This document shows, one piece after another, positions 1 to 7,201 of a stretch of 50,758 nt of DNA. The position numbers and the translations under genes were made by a program. The notes under the pieces are model-generated. The model had not been told where the DNA came from, did not search any database, and saw only the letters and a program-made list of their open reading frames with translations. The first letter of the stretch is position 1, and each line of letters begins with the position of its first letter. Source of the stretch: an uncultured Bacteroidales bacterium (GTDB taxonomy: Bacteria; Bacteroidota; Bacteroidia; Bacteroidales; UBA932); contig CAMCFO010000019.1 in NCBI GenBank assembly GCA_945874155.1, positions 1-50,758 of the forward strand, written 5' to 3'.

Positions 1-53
1 AACCCTCACTGACAGAGCCAGAATCTGTAGTGCTACCATTACACCATATCTCA
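1..53 (-). tRNA. tRNA-Gln (anticodon CTG), 3' part outside window
   Basis: Read on the minus strand from 53, the sequence folds as the 5' part of a tRNA: acceptor strand TGAGATA, a D arm with stem GTGT/GCAC around AATGGTA, and an anticodon arm with stem ACAGA/TCTGT and loop TTCTGGC. The anticodon is CTG, which reads the glutamine codon CAG. The variable region, T arm and 3' acceptor strand lie beyond position 1, so the gene is truncated by the window edge. A well-formed Bacteroidales promoter sits about 40 bp upstream. Confidence 0.9.
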
Positions 54-93
54 ATAATTCCCCGGTCCGGAGACCTTTTTTCAATTGGGACTG

Positions 94-123
94 CAAAGGT
101 ACAAAGGTTTTGGGAATATGCAA
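94..123 (-). promoter_or_regulatory. Promoter for tRNA-Gln
   Basis: On the minus strand TTG (123-121) is followed after 19 bp by TACCTTTG (101-94), matching the Bacteroidota -33/-7 pattern. The predicted transcript start, around position 90, lies about 37 nt before the tRNA 5' end at 53. Confidence 0.65.
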
Positions 124-246
124 GAGGTTTTGTGGATTTTTTTTGTCAGACTGTGATAATTTTTCCGGCTTTGCCGATCTGGTAATATGAACCGAAAAGA
201 TTTTCAAAGATGATGCAGGTTATTTTTTGAGGATTACCAAAAACAA

Positions 247-735
247 TCAGTCACTCACCATCAGCACAGTGGCCCAGACCTCGCAGCCTTCCTTGCGGCC
301 CACGAAACCCAATTTTTCGGTGGTGGTGGCCTTCACGGAGATTCGGTCAGCCCGGCAGCCGCACAATCCCGCCAGAGACTCTCTCATAGCCGGAATATAG
401 CCGGCAAGTTTCGGAGCCTGCAGGGCTATGGTTATGTCGGCATTGCCGAGTCTATAGCCCCGTTCAGCGGCCAGCTCCATCACTTTGGTGAGCAGGATGC
501 GGCTGTCTATGCCCTTGAACTCCTGCGAATTGTCGGGAAAATGCTTGCCTATGTCCCCCAGAGCAAGGGCTCCGAGTATGGCATCGCAAAGGGCGTGGAT
601 GGCCACGTCTCCGTCCGAATGGGCTATGAATCCGTGCGTATGTTCTATGTCCAGTCCGCACAGGCGCATCCGGATTCCCTCTCCGAGCGCGTGTACGTCA
701 TACCCGTTTCCTATTCTGATATCATTTGGTTCCAT
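247..735 (-). CDS. ispF: 2-C-methyl-D-erythritol 2,4-cyclodiphosphate synthase
   Basis: IspF cyclises CDP-methylerythritol 2-phosphate to the 2,4-cyclodiphosphate, a cytosolic step of the MEP isoprenoid pathway. The 162-residue length is normal for the family. The N-terminal metal-binding motif GYDVH is at residues 12-16; AHSDGDVAIHALCDAILGA and the GDIGKHFPD motif follow, and the C-terminal substrate-loop region contains KATTTEKLGF. The ATG at 735 is the only plausible start: the protein begins MEPNDIRIGNGYDVH, and no nearer start lies before the catalytic motif. The -7 box on this strand ends at 741, so the mRNA would have almost no leader. The gene is divergent from the small membrane-protein gene at 800. 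Confidence in the function is very high. Confidence 0.97.
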   Translation of the reverse strand: MEPNDIRIGNGYDVHALGEGIRMRLCGLDIEHTHGFIAHSDGDVAIHALCDAILGALALGDIGKHFPDNSQEFKGIDSRILLTKVMELAAERGYRLGNADITIALQAPKLAGYIPAMRESLAGLCGCRADRISVKATTTEKLGFVGRKEGCEVWATVLMVSD

Positions 736-740
736 AACTG

Positions 741-777
741 CAAAGATAGCATAAATCTATAAAATTGCTTAACTTTG
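741..777. promoter_or_regulatory. Divergent overlapping promoters for ispF and the 800-1105 gene
   Basis: Minus strand: TATCTTTG (748-741) points toward ispF. Plus strand: TAACTTTG (770-777) points toward the small membrane-protein gene. Both match TAnnTTTG, but neither has a convincing -33 box. The elements lie so close that polymerase binding at one should hinder the other. The ispF start codon (735) begins only 6 nt beyond its -7 box. Confidence 0.55.
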
Positions 778-799
778 CAGGTTGGACAAAGATTATATT

Positions 800-1105
800 A
801 TGGGAATTTTCAATTTCGGCTTCTTCGGTACCCCTGAACACAGGGTATTCAACTACAAGCCAAGATATTACGATCCTGAAAAGGAGGCTTTGAAAGAAAA
901 ATTCGGTGCAGTGGACGGCAGCCGTGACAAAAACTATGTACCCGGCTCCCACATCAAAGGCAGCTTCCGGGGTGGCAACTACCAGCGCACCCGCAAAGCC
1001 AGCCGGGCCTCAGGCATCATAGGTATGATTTCACTCATACTGGCCTTTGTGGTCATCTATTTGATAGCCAAATACTATCCTCTGCTGCTGAGCTCAATGC
1101 AATAG
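800..1105 (+). CDS. Conserved small protein with C-terminal membrane segment
   Basis: This 101-residue protein begins MGIFNFGFFGTPEHRVF and has a charged middle (YKPRYYDPEKEALKEKF) and a basic linker. It ends in one hydrophobic segment near residues 73-98 (IIGMISLILAFVVIYLIAKYY), so it is probably a C-terminally anchored inner-membrane protein. I recall similar proteins next to mutL in Bacteroidales, sometimes misnamed riboflavin synthase subunit beta, but nothing here supports that function. A TTG at 782 is also in frame, but the ATG at 800 gives the conserved-looking N-terminus and suits a TAACTTTG -7 box ending at 777. The gene is 36 bp upstream of mutL and probably cotranscribed with it. 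No function is assigned. Confidence 0.8.
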   Translation: MGIFNFGFFGTPEHRVFNYKPRYYDPEKEALKEKFGAVDGSRDKNYVPGSHIKGSFRGGNYQRTRKASRASGIIGMISLILAFVVIYLIAKYYPLLLSSMQ

Positions 1106-1141
1106 TAGCTCACCGGCCTGCCCAGTCAAAATTCCAAGCCA

Positions 1142-2986
1142 ATGGATATCAGGATACTACCAAGCAACATTGCCAATATGATAGCCGCCGGAGAGGTGGT
1201 GCAAAGGCCTGCGTCTGTGGTCAAAGAACTGATGGAGAACGCAGTGGACGCCGGTGCGAGCCAGATAAGCGTCATTATAAAGGATGCAGGACGCACCCTC
1301 ATCCAAGTCATCGACAACGGCTGCGGGATGTCTCCGGATCAGGCTGTTCTGGCCTTCGAACGGCACGCAACCTCCAAAATCTCCACAGCAGAGGACCTGA
1401 ACGACATCACCACCTTCGGATTCCGTGGGGAAGCCCTGGCATCCATAGCCGCCGTGGCAGAGGTCTCCCTCAAAACCCGCCGTGCCTGTGACGAACTCGG
1501 TTGCCAGGTGGACTTCGCTGATTCTCAGCACATCTCCACCGTGGAAACGGCCACACCGGTGGGTTCCAATTTCCAGGTCAGGAATCTTTTCTACAATGTG
1601 CCGGCAAGACGCAAGTTCCTCAAGTCGGACAGCGTGGAATTCAAGCACATAGTCACTGAATTCCAACACCTTGCCTTCACTTGCCCGCAAATATCCCTGA
1701 AACTTGTCCACAACGAAAGGGAAATCTATGTGCTCAAGGCCGCAAAATCCATAAAATTCCGAATTCAGGACATTGTGGGAGCCACAGCCGCTTCCGAAAC
1801 CGTGGACCTGTCCATCCAGACCTCGGTCGTGAACATCTCCGGCTTCATAGGCCGTCCCGACAAGGCCCGCAAAGCCCTGGGAAACCAGCTCTTTTTCGTC
1901 AATGGACGTTATTTCCGCAGCCCCTATCTCCACAAGGCAGTGATGAAGGCCTATGAGGACCTGATTCCAGAAGGTGCTACTCCCAACTATTTCATCTTTC
2001 TGGAAGTGGACCCCCACAGCGTGGACGTAAACATCCATCCGACCAAGGCGGAGGTGAAATTCGAGGACGACTCCCTGGTGTTCCAGACCCTATATGCCTG
2101 TGTGAAAGAGGTTTTGGGCCGGAATTCCTTTGGTGGAGCCATTGATTTCGACATTTCCGCAGCCCAGCAGATGCCGAGCCTCGGCCAGAACTTCGAGGAA
2201 TACAAGGCCATAACCGAGCCCACAGTCACCACTTCCGGCTACAACCCTTTCGAGAATGACGGCTTTCCCAACGAAGCTATGCCTGAGTTTGTGGCTGCCC
2301 GTCCTGCAGGTGAAAGCGCAAACACCCCTCGCACATATTCCTCCTATGTGGACCGCACCCCCGACTATAGAAATCAGGACTATGGAGCCCTTTTCGACGA
2401 CACCCCTTCCCGGACCCCGGCTGCAGGCGGCAACTTTGTGATTTCAGGCAGGTACATAGTCACAAACTCCCGCACCGGAATTATGGTAATCCACTCCCGC
2501 AGGGCTATGGAACGCATATTATATGACAGATTCATAAGCACTTCCGCGGAATCCGACTCCCTTTCGCAGGCCGTCCTCTTCCCGGTTCAGGTGAGAATAG
2601 GGGTGGAAAACATAGCCATAATCCAGGATAATGAAACTTTGCTCAGGGGTTTCGGTTTCGACATAGCTCCTTTCGGCAGCGACAGCGTTGTCGTGAATGC
2701 TGTCCCTGCCGGTTTCCCTTCCGAGGAATCCAAGCTTGAGTCAATGGTCTCTGACCTGCTGCTCCTTCTTCAGGATTCCCACGCATCCCTTTCCACCCTG
2801 ATGATAGCCGAATCCGCAGGCAAGTTTGCACTGCTTGGAGCATCCGGCTATGACGGCCCCAAAAGCCTGCCTGAAGCCTCCGCCCTTGTGGAATCGCTTC
2901 TGGCGAGCAGCAATCCTGAATACACCAGCTCGGGCCGCAGGATTATGTACATAATCAATTCCGGAGAACTGGACTCCAAGTTCTGA
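1142..2986 (+). CDS. mutL: DNA mismatch repair protein MutL
   Basis: MutL couples MutS mismatch recognition to downstream strand removal. The 614-residue protein has the N-terminal GHKL ATPase with ELMENAVDAGA, DNGCGM and GFRGEALASIAAVAEV, then GSNFQVRNLFYNVPARRKF. The transducer domain has VNIHPTKAEVKF near residues 297-308. A variable linker spans about 345-430, and the C-terminal dimerisation domain runs from about 432 to the end. Where endonuclease-type MutL proteins carry DQHAAHERI, this one reads HSRRAMERI (from residue 451): the Glu and Arg remain but the Asp, Gln and first His are gone. The protein may therefore lack the canonical metal site. It heads a compact plus-strand run of genes to 6801. 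The identity is certain; nuclease activity is doubtful. Confidence 0.96.
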   Translation: MDIRILPSNIANMIAAGEVVQRPASVVKELMENAVDAGASQISVIIKDAGRTLIQVIDNGCGMSPDQAVLAFERHATSKISTAEDLNDITTFGFRGEALASIAAVAEVSLKTRRACDELGCQVDFADSQHISTVETATPVGSNFQVRNLFYNVPARRKFLKSDSVEFKHIVTEFQHLAFTCPQISLKLVHNEREIYVLKAAKSIKFRIQDIVGATAASETVDLSIQTSVVNISGFIGRPDKARKALGNQLFFVNGRYFRSPYLHKAVMKAYEDLIPEGATPNYFIFLEVDPHSVDVNIHPTKAEVKFEDDSLVFQTLYACVKEVLGRNSFGGAIDFDISAAQQMPSLGQNFEEYKAITEPTVTTSGYNPFENDGFPNEAMPEFVAARPAGESANTPRTYSSYVDRTPDYRNQDYGALFDDTPSRTPAAGGNFVISGRYIVTNSRTGIMVIHSRRAMERILYDRFISTSAESDSLSQAVLFPVQVRIGVENIAIIQDNETLLRGFGFDIAPFGSDSVVVNAVPAGFPSEESKLESMVSDLLLLLQDSHASLSTLMIAESAGKFALLGASGYDGPKSLPEASALVESLLASSNPEYTSSGRRIMYIINSGELDSKF

Positions 2987-3009
2987 GTCTCCGACACAAA
3001 AAGCAAACA

Positions 3010-3714
3010 ATGGAAATAAGATTCAGAAACAACTCCGGCGGATTCCTGGGATTTATTCCTCCCGTCACCCGCAACCTTATTATAATCAACGCATTGATTC
3101 TTCTCATAAGCACTTTCTCCCAAGACTTTATGTACAAGACCTTTGCGCTGTTCTATCCCGCTTCTCCACTTTTCCGCTGGTGGCAGCCAGTCACACATAT
3201 GTTTATGCACGGCGGTTTCGGACATCTCTTTTTCAATATGTTCACGCTCTATATGTTCGGCAGCGTGCTTGAAAGAGTCTGGGGTCCGAGGAAATACCTG
3301 CTTTTCTATATGGTCACAGGACTTGGAGCAGCCCTTCTGCACACGGGAGTTGAATGGTTGCAGACCCTCTACTGGCAGAATATTATTCAGACAGGTAGTC
3401 CTGCCGATGCAATGGAGGCCACCTCAGCCTATTATCAGATGTTGAGAACACCTACCGTGGGGGCATCCGGAGCAATCTATGGCCTGCTGCTCGGCTACGC
3501 TATGCTCTTCCCGGATTCGGTGATGACCCTTATATTCCCGCCTATATCAATGAAGGCCAAATGGTTCGTGCTCATATTCGCTGCAATTGAACTGGTGATG
3601 GGAGTGTCCGGAGGCGACGGAGTGGCCCATTTTGCCCACCTTGGAGGTATGCTTTTCGGCCTGATACTCATACTGATATGGCGCAAGGGACACAAGATGT
3701 ATTCCCAATATTGA
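3010..3714 (+). CDS. Rhomboid family intramembrane serine protease
   Basis: A 234-residue multi-span membrane protein with the rhomboid catalytic dyad. Ser153 lies in GASGAIYG and His210 in HFAHLGGMLFG. The first loop has the family pattern MHGGFGHLFFNMFTLYMFG, and LERVWGPRKYL follows. About six hydrophobic segments fit the minimal bacterial rhomboid core. It would cleave substrates within the inner membrane; no substrate can be inferred. It starts 23 bp after mutL and ends 40 bp before the membrane-anchored hydrolase, so it probably shares their transcript. Confidence 0.93.
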   Translation: MEIRFRNNSGGFLGFIPPVTRNLIIINALILLISTFSQDFMYKTFALFYPASPLFRWWQPVTHMFMHGGFGHLFFNMFTLYMFGSVLERVWGPRKYLLFYMVTGLGAALLHTGVEWLQTLYWQNIIQTGSPADAMEATSAYYQMLRTPTVGASGAIYGLLLGYAMLFPDSVMTLIFPPISMKAKWFVLIFAAIELVMGVSGGDGVAHFAHLGGMLFGLILILIWRKGHKMYSQY

Positions 3715-3754
3715 AAAACTCCCCAATGAGAGCTCACTGAAACTCCTCAGACCG

Positions 3755-4858
3755 ATGCCCCAGAAGAAAAAGACCAGGAAGAAGAACAGGCTGTTCCATT
3801 GGATAAAAGGAATATCCTATTCGTTTGTGGCTCTGACATTTGCCCTTTTGCAGATGCTCAGCTACCTCAGCGCTGTCGTCAATCCGGCCAAGGTCTGGTT
3901 CTTTTCCATCTTCGGACTGCTCTTCCTGCCCATTTTCATCATCAACATCATCCTTGCTGTCTGGGCCGCCGCCCACCGTTCCCCTTTGGCTCTCATACCC
4001 CTGATTGCCATCCTTCCTTCCGTTTTCTTCGTAGGCCGTTTTTTCAGAGGCAACCAGGATGAAATCGCAAGTTTCAACAGGGACGATGGCATACGTATAA
4101 TCACCTGCAACATAGACCGTTTCGCCTACGACCGCAAAATAGAGGACCGCAACGAAAGAATAGATTCAGTCCTCACCTTCCTTCAGAGACACGAGCCAGA
4201 TGTCATTTGTCTGCAGGAATTCTATTGTTCCGACCCCAGCGACATAAAACATCTCATAAAGAAACATCTGCCTGGCTATGAGATTGAATACTACCTCTTC
4301 AAGGCGCGCAAAGGCTTCTGCGGCAACGTCACCCTAAGCCGATTCAAGGCCAGCGACAAGGGCAAGATTCTCTTTGAAGACAGTCGCAATCTGGCACTTT
4401 GGACCGAATACGACGTCCGGAGCCAGCGTTTCAGAGTGTACAACTGCCATTTCGAGTCCTACGCCATCTCCCTGTCCAATATCTGGCTCACCCTCACAGG
4501 CAATTCAGAAGCAAGGCAGGAAACCGGTACCAAATACCGCAAGTCCCTCACCCGCAGACCCAAACAGGTGGATGCCGTCCTGACCCACTTCGACAACAGT
4601 CCCTGTGCAGGAGTGGTCTGCGGCGACTTCAACGACAACCCTATGTCCTACACCTATCATCGTGTCAGACGAGTGGACAAGGACAGTTTCATCGAGGCGG
4701 GGGACGGTTTCGGAGCCACGTTCACTGCTTTCTGGCCCCTGCTGAGGATAGATTACGTATTCGTGCCCGAGAACTGGACGGTGGTCTCCCACAAGACGGT
4801 CAAAACCGGGTTTTCGGACCATTATCCTATAGTAACTGATTGTATATTAAGTGATTGA
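3755..4858 (+). CDS. Membrane-anchored endonuclease/exonuclease/phosphatase-family protein
   Basis: A 367-residue protein. A basic N-terminus (KKKTRKKNR) is followed by three hydrophobic segments within residues 15-95, and then an EEP catalytic domain from about 113. Signature pieces are ITCNIDRFAYD, DVICLQEFY (metal-binding Glu), GDFNDNPMSYTYH (Asp/Asn) and, at the end, RIDYVFV and SDHYPIV (catalytic Asp-His). EEP enzymes hydrolyse phosphodiester bonds in DNA, RNA, phospholipids or inositol phosphates, and this sequence does not show which. If the segments place the domain outside the inner membrane, a phospholipid or extracytoplasmic nucleic acid would be a plausible substrate. The stop at 4858 is one base before the ATG of the next gene, indicating tight coupling. 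Confidence 0.87.
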   Translation: MPQKKKTRKKNRLFHWIKGISYSFVALTFALLQMLSYLSAVVNPAKVWFFSIFGLLFLPIFIINIILAVWAAAHRSPLALIPLIAILPSVFFVGRFFRGNQDEIASFNRDDGIRIITCNIDRFAYDRKIEDRNERIDSVLTFLQRHEPDVICLQEFYCSDPSDIKHLIKKHLPGYEIEYYLFKARKGFCGNVTLSRFKASDKGKILFEDSRNLALWTEYDVRSQRFRVYNCHFESYAISLSNIWLTLTGNSEARQETGTKYRKSLTRRPKQVDAVLTHFDNSPCAGVVCGDFNDNPMSYTYHRVRRVDKDSFIEAGDGFGATFTAFWPLLRIDYVFVPENWTVVSHKTVKTGFSDHYPIVTDCILSD

Positions 4859-4859
4859 T

Positions 4860-5462
4860 ATGGAAGAAAAAGAAGAAATCCGCAGAGCAGTGGAAGTGCT
4901 CAGGAAAGGGGGAGTGATACTCTATCCCACCGACACCGTATGGGGTCTGGGCTGTGATGCCACAAATCCCGAGGCGGTGGCGAAAATTTTTGCAATCAAG
5001 CGTCGTCCGGACAGCAAATCCCTGGTCCTGCTGGCCTCGGATATGGATATGGTCTGCCGATATATAAAGGAAGTGCCGGATATCGCAGTGCAGCTGGTCG
5101 AGGTCAATGACAAGCCTATGACCATAGTCTATCCGGGTGCCCGTGCAGCAGAACCGGGAGCACCATCCGACAGACACCTTCTGGCTGCAGAAACCGTGGC
5201 TGAAGATTCAAGCGTGGCCATACGTGTCCCTCTCAATGACTTCTGCCGCAGACTTGTAGCCTCCCTGGGATGTCCTTTGGTGTCCACCTCCGCAAACATT
5301 TCCGGAGAAAGCACCCCGTCGAACTTTTCCGAAATCAGCGGAGAGATTAAGGCGGCGGTGGACTATGTCGTGGACCCAGGCTTCGGAAAAACTGCCACCG
5401 GAAAGGCCTCATCCATCATTAAGGTCGGTCTTGACGCATCCATCGAGATAATCAGAAAGTAA
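4860..5462 (+). CDS. tsaC: Threonylcarbamoyl-AMP synthase (Sua5/YciO/YrdC family)
   Basis: The enzyme makes threonylcarbamoyl-AMP from threonine, bicarbonate and ATP for the t6A37 modification of tRNA. The 200-residue length matches the single-domain TsaC form, without the extra Sua5 C-terminal domain. Motifs are YPTDTVWGLGCDATNPEAV, KRRPDSKSL (usually KRP..KPL), VAIRVPLNDFCRRLV and LVSTSANISGE. I chose the ATG at 4860 because it follows the previous stop by one base; a GTG at 4851 is also open but would overlap the upstream gene. The stop overlaps the rsmE start. The closely related YciO group cannot be excluded from motifs alone. Confidence 0.9.
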   Translation: MEEKEEIRRAVEVLRKGGVILYPTDTVWGLGCDATNPEAVAKIFAIKRRPDSKSLVLLASDMDMVCRYIKEVPDIAVQLVEVNDKPMTIVYPGARAAEPGAPSDRHLLAAETVAEDSSVAIRVPLNDFCRRLVASLGCPLVSTSANISGESTPSNFSEISGEIKAAVDYVVDPGFGKTATGKASSIIKVGLDASIEIIRK

Positions 5463-6289
5463 TGGAACTTTTTTACGCAGAATCAGTCAACGGTTCCATC
5501 CTGACGCTCGGCGCGGAAGAGTCGGCCCATTGTGCAAAGGTCCTCAGACACAGGGAAGGGGACAGAATCCAGGTGGCCGACGGAATGGGGAATCTGCACA
5601 ACTGCCGCATACTTTCGCTTTCACCAAGGGAAGTGACCGCTGCCTCCGAATCCTCCGTTCCCGGCTGGGGAGACCACTCCTACCGTCTCACCATGGCCGT
5701 CTGTCCCACGAAGAATGTTGACAGATACGAGTGGTTCATAGAAAAGGCCGTAGAGATGGGTGTGGACAGGATTGTGCCTGTCATAGGGGAACATTCCGAA
5801 CGCAGCGGCATACGTCCCGAAAGGCTTCAGCGAATCATTGTTTCCGCAGCCAAGCAATCTCTCAAGGCGAGGCTTCCGCAACTTTCCGAGCCTCTGACCG
5901 TCAAGGAGTTCCTTCTCAGTTACGACGGGGATATGGACGGAACTCAGCCCCCAACCAGGGCCAGATTCATAGCATGCTGTTTCGAAGACGGAACTCTGCC
6001 CAGGATTTCCCTCAGGCAAGCCATAGCCGACCACATTCATTTCCCCTCTGTCTCCCGACCATATTGCGACTCCGCATCCGCAGAGCCCCAGCCTGAATCC
6101 GCCGCCTCAGCCCCTTGCGACCTCCCTGAAATAACCGTCCTGATAGGTCCTGAAGGCGATTTCTCCGCGGCGGAAGTGAGTGCAGCCATCAGCGCCGGAT
6201 ACATTCCTGTTCACCTCGGTCCCTCCCGTCTTCGCACTGAGACGGCAGCCGTCGTTGCAACAGCCTTTGTCTATAATGCAAGTCTTTGA
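5462..6289 (+). CDS. rsmE: 16S rRNA (uracil1498-N3)-methyltransferase RsmE
   Basis: RsmE methylates U1498 in the decoding region of 16S rRNA using S-adenosylmethionine. The 275-residue protein has the family N-terminal PUA-like domain (SAHCAKVLRHREGDRIQVAD). It continues with the SPOUT domain: CPTKNVDRYEWFIEKAVEMG, the SAM-binding loop IGPEGDFSAAEV and the knot-region LGPSRLRTETAAVVA. A Ser/Ala/Pro-rich stretch of about 25 residues near 195-222 is inserted before the SAM loop and makes the protein longer than usual. The start ATG overlaps the tsaC stop by one base (TAATG). Confidence 0.94.
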   Translation: MELFYAESVNGSILTLGAEESAHCAKVLRHREGDRIQVADGMGNLHNCRILSLSPREVTAASESSVPGWGDHSYRLTMAVCPTKNVDRYEWFIEKAVEMGVDRIVPVIGEHSERSGIRPERLQRIIVSAAKQSLKARLPQLSEPLTVKEFLLSYDGDMDGTQPPTRARFIACCFEDGTLPRISLRQAIADHIHFPSVSRPYCDSASAEPQPESAASAPCDLPEITVLIGPEGDFSAAEVSAAISAGYIPVHLGPSRLRTETAAVVATAFVYNASL

Positions 6290-6291
6290 TT

Positions 6292-6801
6292 ATGGCATAC
6301 ATAGGATTAATTTCAGACACCCACGGCGTATTTGATGAGCCGTTGAAGCAATTCCTTGCACCCGTTGATGAAATCTGGCACGCAGGGGATTTCGGAGGGG
6401 GATTCACCACCGCAGCCGAGATTGCCCGTTTCAAACCCCTTGTGGGAGTTTGCGGCAACTGCGACAATTACGACCTGCGCTACGACTATCCTCTGCACCG
6501 CTTTTTCACCTGCGGGGGTATGAAGGTGCTGATGACCCACATAGGGGGATATCCCGGAAAATACGACCGTAATGCCTACTCCCTGATTATGCACTACAGT
6601 CCTGACATTTTCGTCTGTGGCCATTCCCATATACTCAAGGTGGTGTATGACAAGTACTTCAATATGATGGTCCTGAATCCGGGCGCGGCAGGCATCCAGG
6701 GTTTCCACATAGTCCGCACTGCCCTCCGCTTCCATATAGATGAGGGCAAAATCAGCGGTATGGAAGTGCTGAATCTGGACAAAATCCAGGCGGAAAAATA
6801 A
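6292..6801 (+). CDS. YfcE-type metallophosphoesterase
   Basis: A calcineurin-like phosphoesterase of about 169 residues, carrying the whole metal-binding set: ISDTHG, HAGDFGG, GNCDN, THIGGYP and GHSHI. Proteins of this size and motif spacing belong to the YfcE/MJ0936 group of cytosolic phosphodiesterases with broad in vitro activity and mostly unknown physiological substrates. The ATG at 6292 is two bases after the rsmE stop; a TTG at 6286 is also in frame but overlaps rsmE. It is the last gene of the mutL run, and an AT-rich spacer with a new promoter follows. Confidence 0.9.
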   Translation: MAYIGLISDTHGVFDEPLKQFLAPVDEIWHAGDFGGGFTTAAEIARFKPLVGVCGNCDNYDLRYDYPLHRFFTCGGMKVLMTHIGGYPGKYDRNAYSLIMHYSPDIFVCGHSHILKVVYDKYFNMMVLNPGAAGIQGFHIVRTALRFHIDEGKISGMEVLNLDKIQAEK

Positions 6802-6818
6802 AAAAAGAAGATTTCTTC

Positions 6819-6848
6819 TTGATATTTATAAAATAGTTTGTACTTTTG
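6819..6848 (+). promoter_or_regulatory. Promoter for the cysteine-rich protein gene
   Basis: TTG at 6819-6821 is followed after 19 bp by TACTTTTG (6841-6848), a good match to the Bacteroidota promoter. The predicted start near 6852 leaves a leader of about 70 nt before the ATG at 6924. It also lies far enough upstream to serve radA by read-through of the hairpin at 7148. Confidence 0.6.
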
Positions 6849-6923
6849 CGGGCTGTGGACAAAATGTAGTGTTTTTGCACTTCATCCACGAAGTCATGTT
6901 TAATTATTAGTTATTTTTTCGTT

Positions 6924-7115
6924 ATGAAAAAGGTATTTATGGCTATGGCATTTGCAGCAATTCTCTGCGCTGCTTCTTCTTGTGCTTGCAACAACTGCTG
7001 CAAGAAAGCTGAGGCTGCTGAGGAGTCTGCTTGCACCGAGTGCTGCGACTCTTGCAAGGCTTGCTGCGATTCAACTGCTTGTGCTGCATGTGACAGTACT
7101 GTGGTTGCTGAGTAA
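6924..7115 (+). CDS. Small exported cysteine-rich protein (putative lipoprotein)
   Basis: A 63-residue protein with a clear signal sequence (MKKVFMAMAFAAILCAASSC). Cleavage before the Cys of AASSC would make a lipoprotein, although the box is not canonical. The mature part is almost all Cys, Ala, acidic and Lys residues: 12 cysteines, arranged as CxCxxCC, CxxCC, CxxCxxCC and CxxC. Such density suggests metal or FeS-like binding, thiol chemistry at the cell surface, or a heavily disulfide-bonded peptide. It has its own promoter and is followed by an intrinsic terminator, so it is likely expressed as a short abundant mRNA. I do not recognise a named family. Confidence 0.75.
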   Translation: MKKVFMAMAFAAILCAASSCACNNCCKKAEAAEESACTECCDSCKACCDSTACAACDSTVVAE

Positions 7116-7147
7116 TTTCACTCAAGACAAAGCGCTGAAACGCTTGG

Positions 7148-7186
7148 AAGATATTGTCCACAATCAGGTACAATATCTTTTTTTTG
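7148..7186 (+). terminator. Intrinsic terminator after the cysteine-rich gene
   Basis: A perfect 9-bp stem AGATATTGT (7149-7157) / ACAATATCT (7170-7178) with a 12-nt loop is followed directly by a run of T to 7185. It separates the small gene from radA, whose ATG is only 16 bp beyond, so it could also act as an attenuator for radA. Confidence 0.75.
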
Positions 7187-7201
7187 TATATACACGACAT
7201 T

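Noticed and set aside
120..246. Terminator for ispF in the spacer to tRNA-Gln
   Set aside because: The small CGGC/GCCG hairpin at 166-176 is followed by A, not T, on the minus strand; I see no supported terminator there.
1157..2038. Long minus-strand open frame opposite mutL (293 codons)
   Set aside because: Its translation is a low-complexity mixture without motifs, and it is fully antisense to an unambiguous mutL. High-GC third positions produce such antisense frames.
6805..6820. Palindromic AAGAAGA/TCTTCTT after the phosphodiesterase gene
   Set aside because: Too short a loop and no T run; it also overlaps the -33 region of the next promoter. A weak terminator cannot be excluded.
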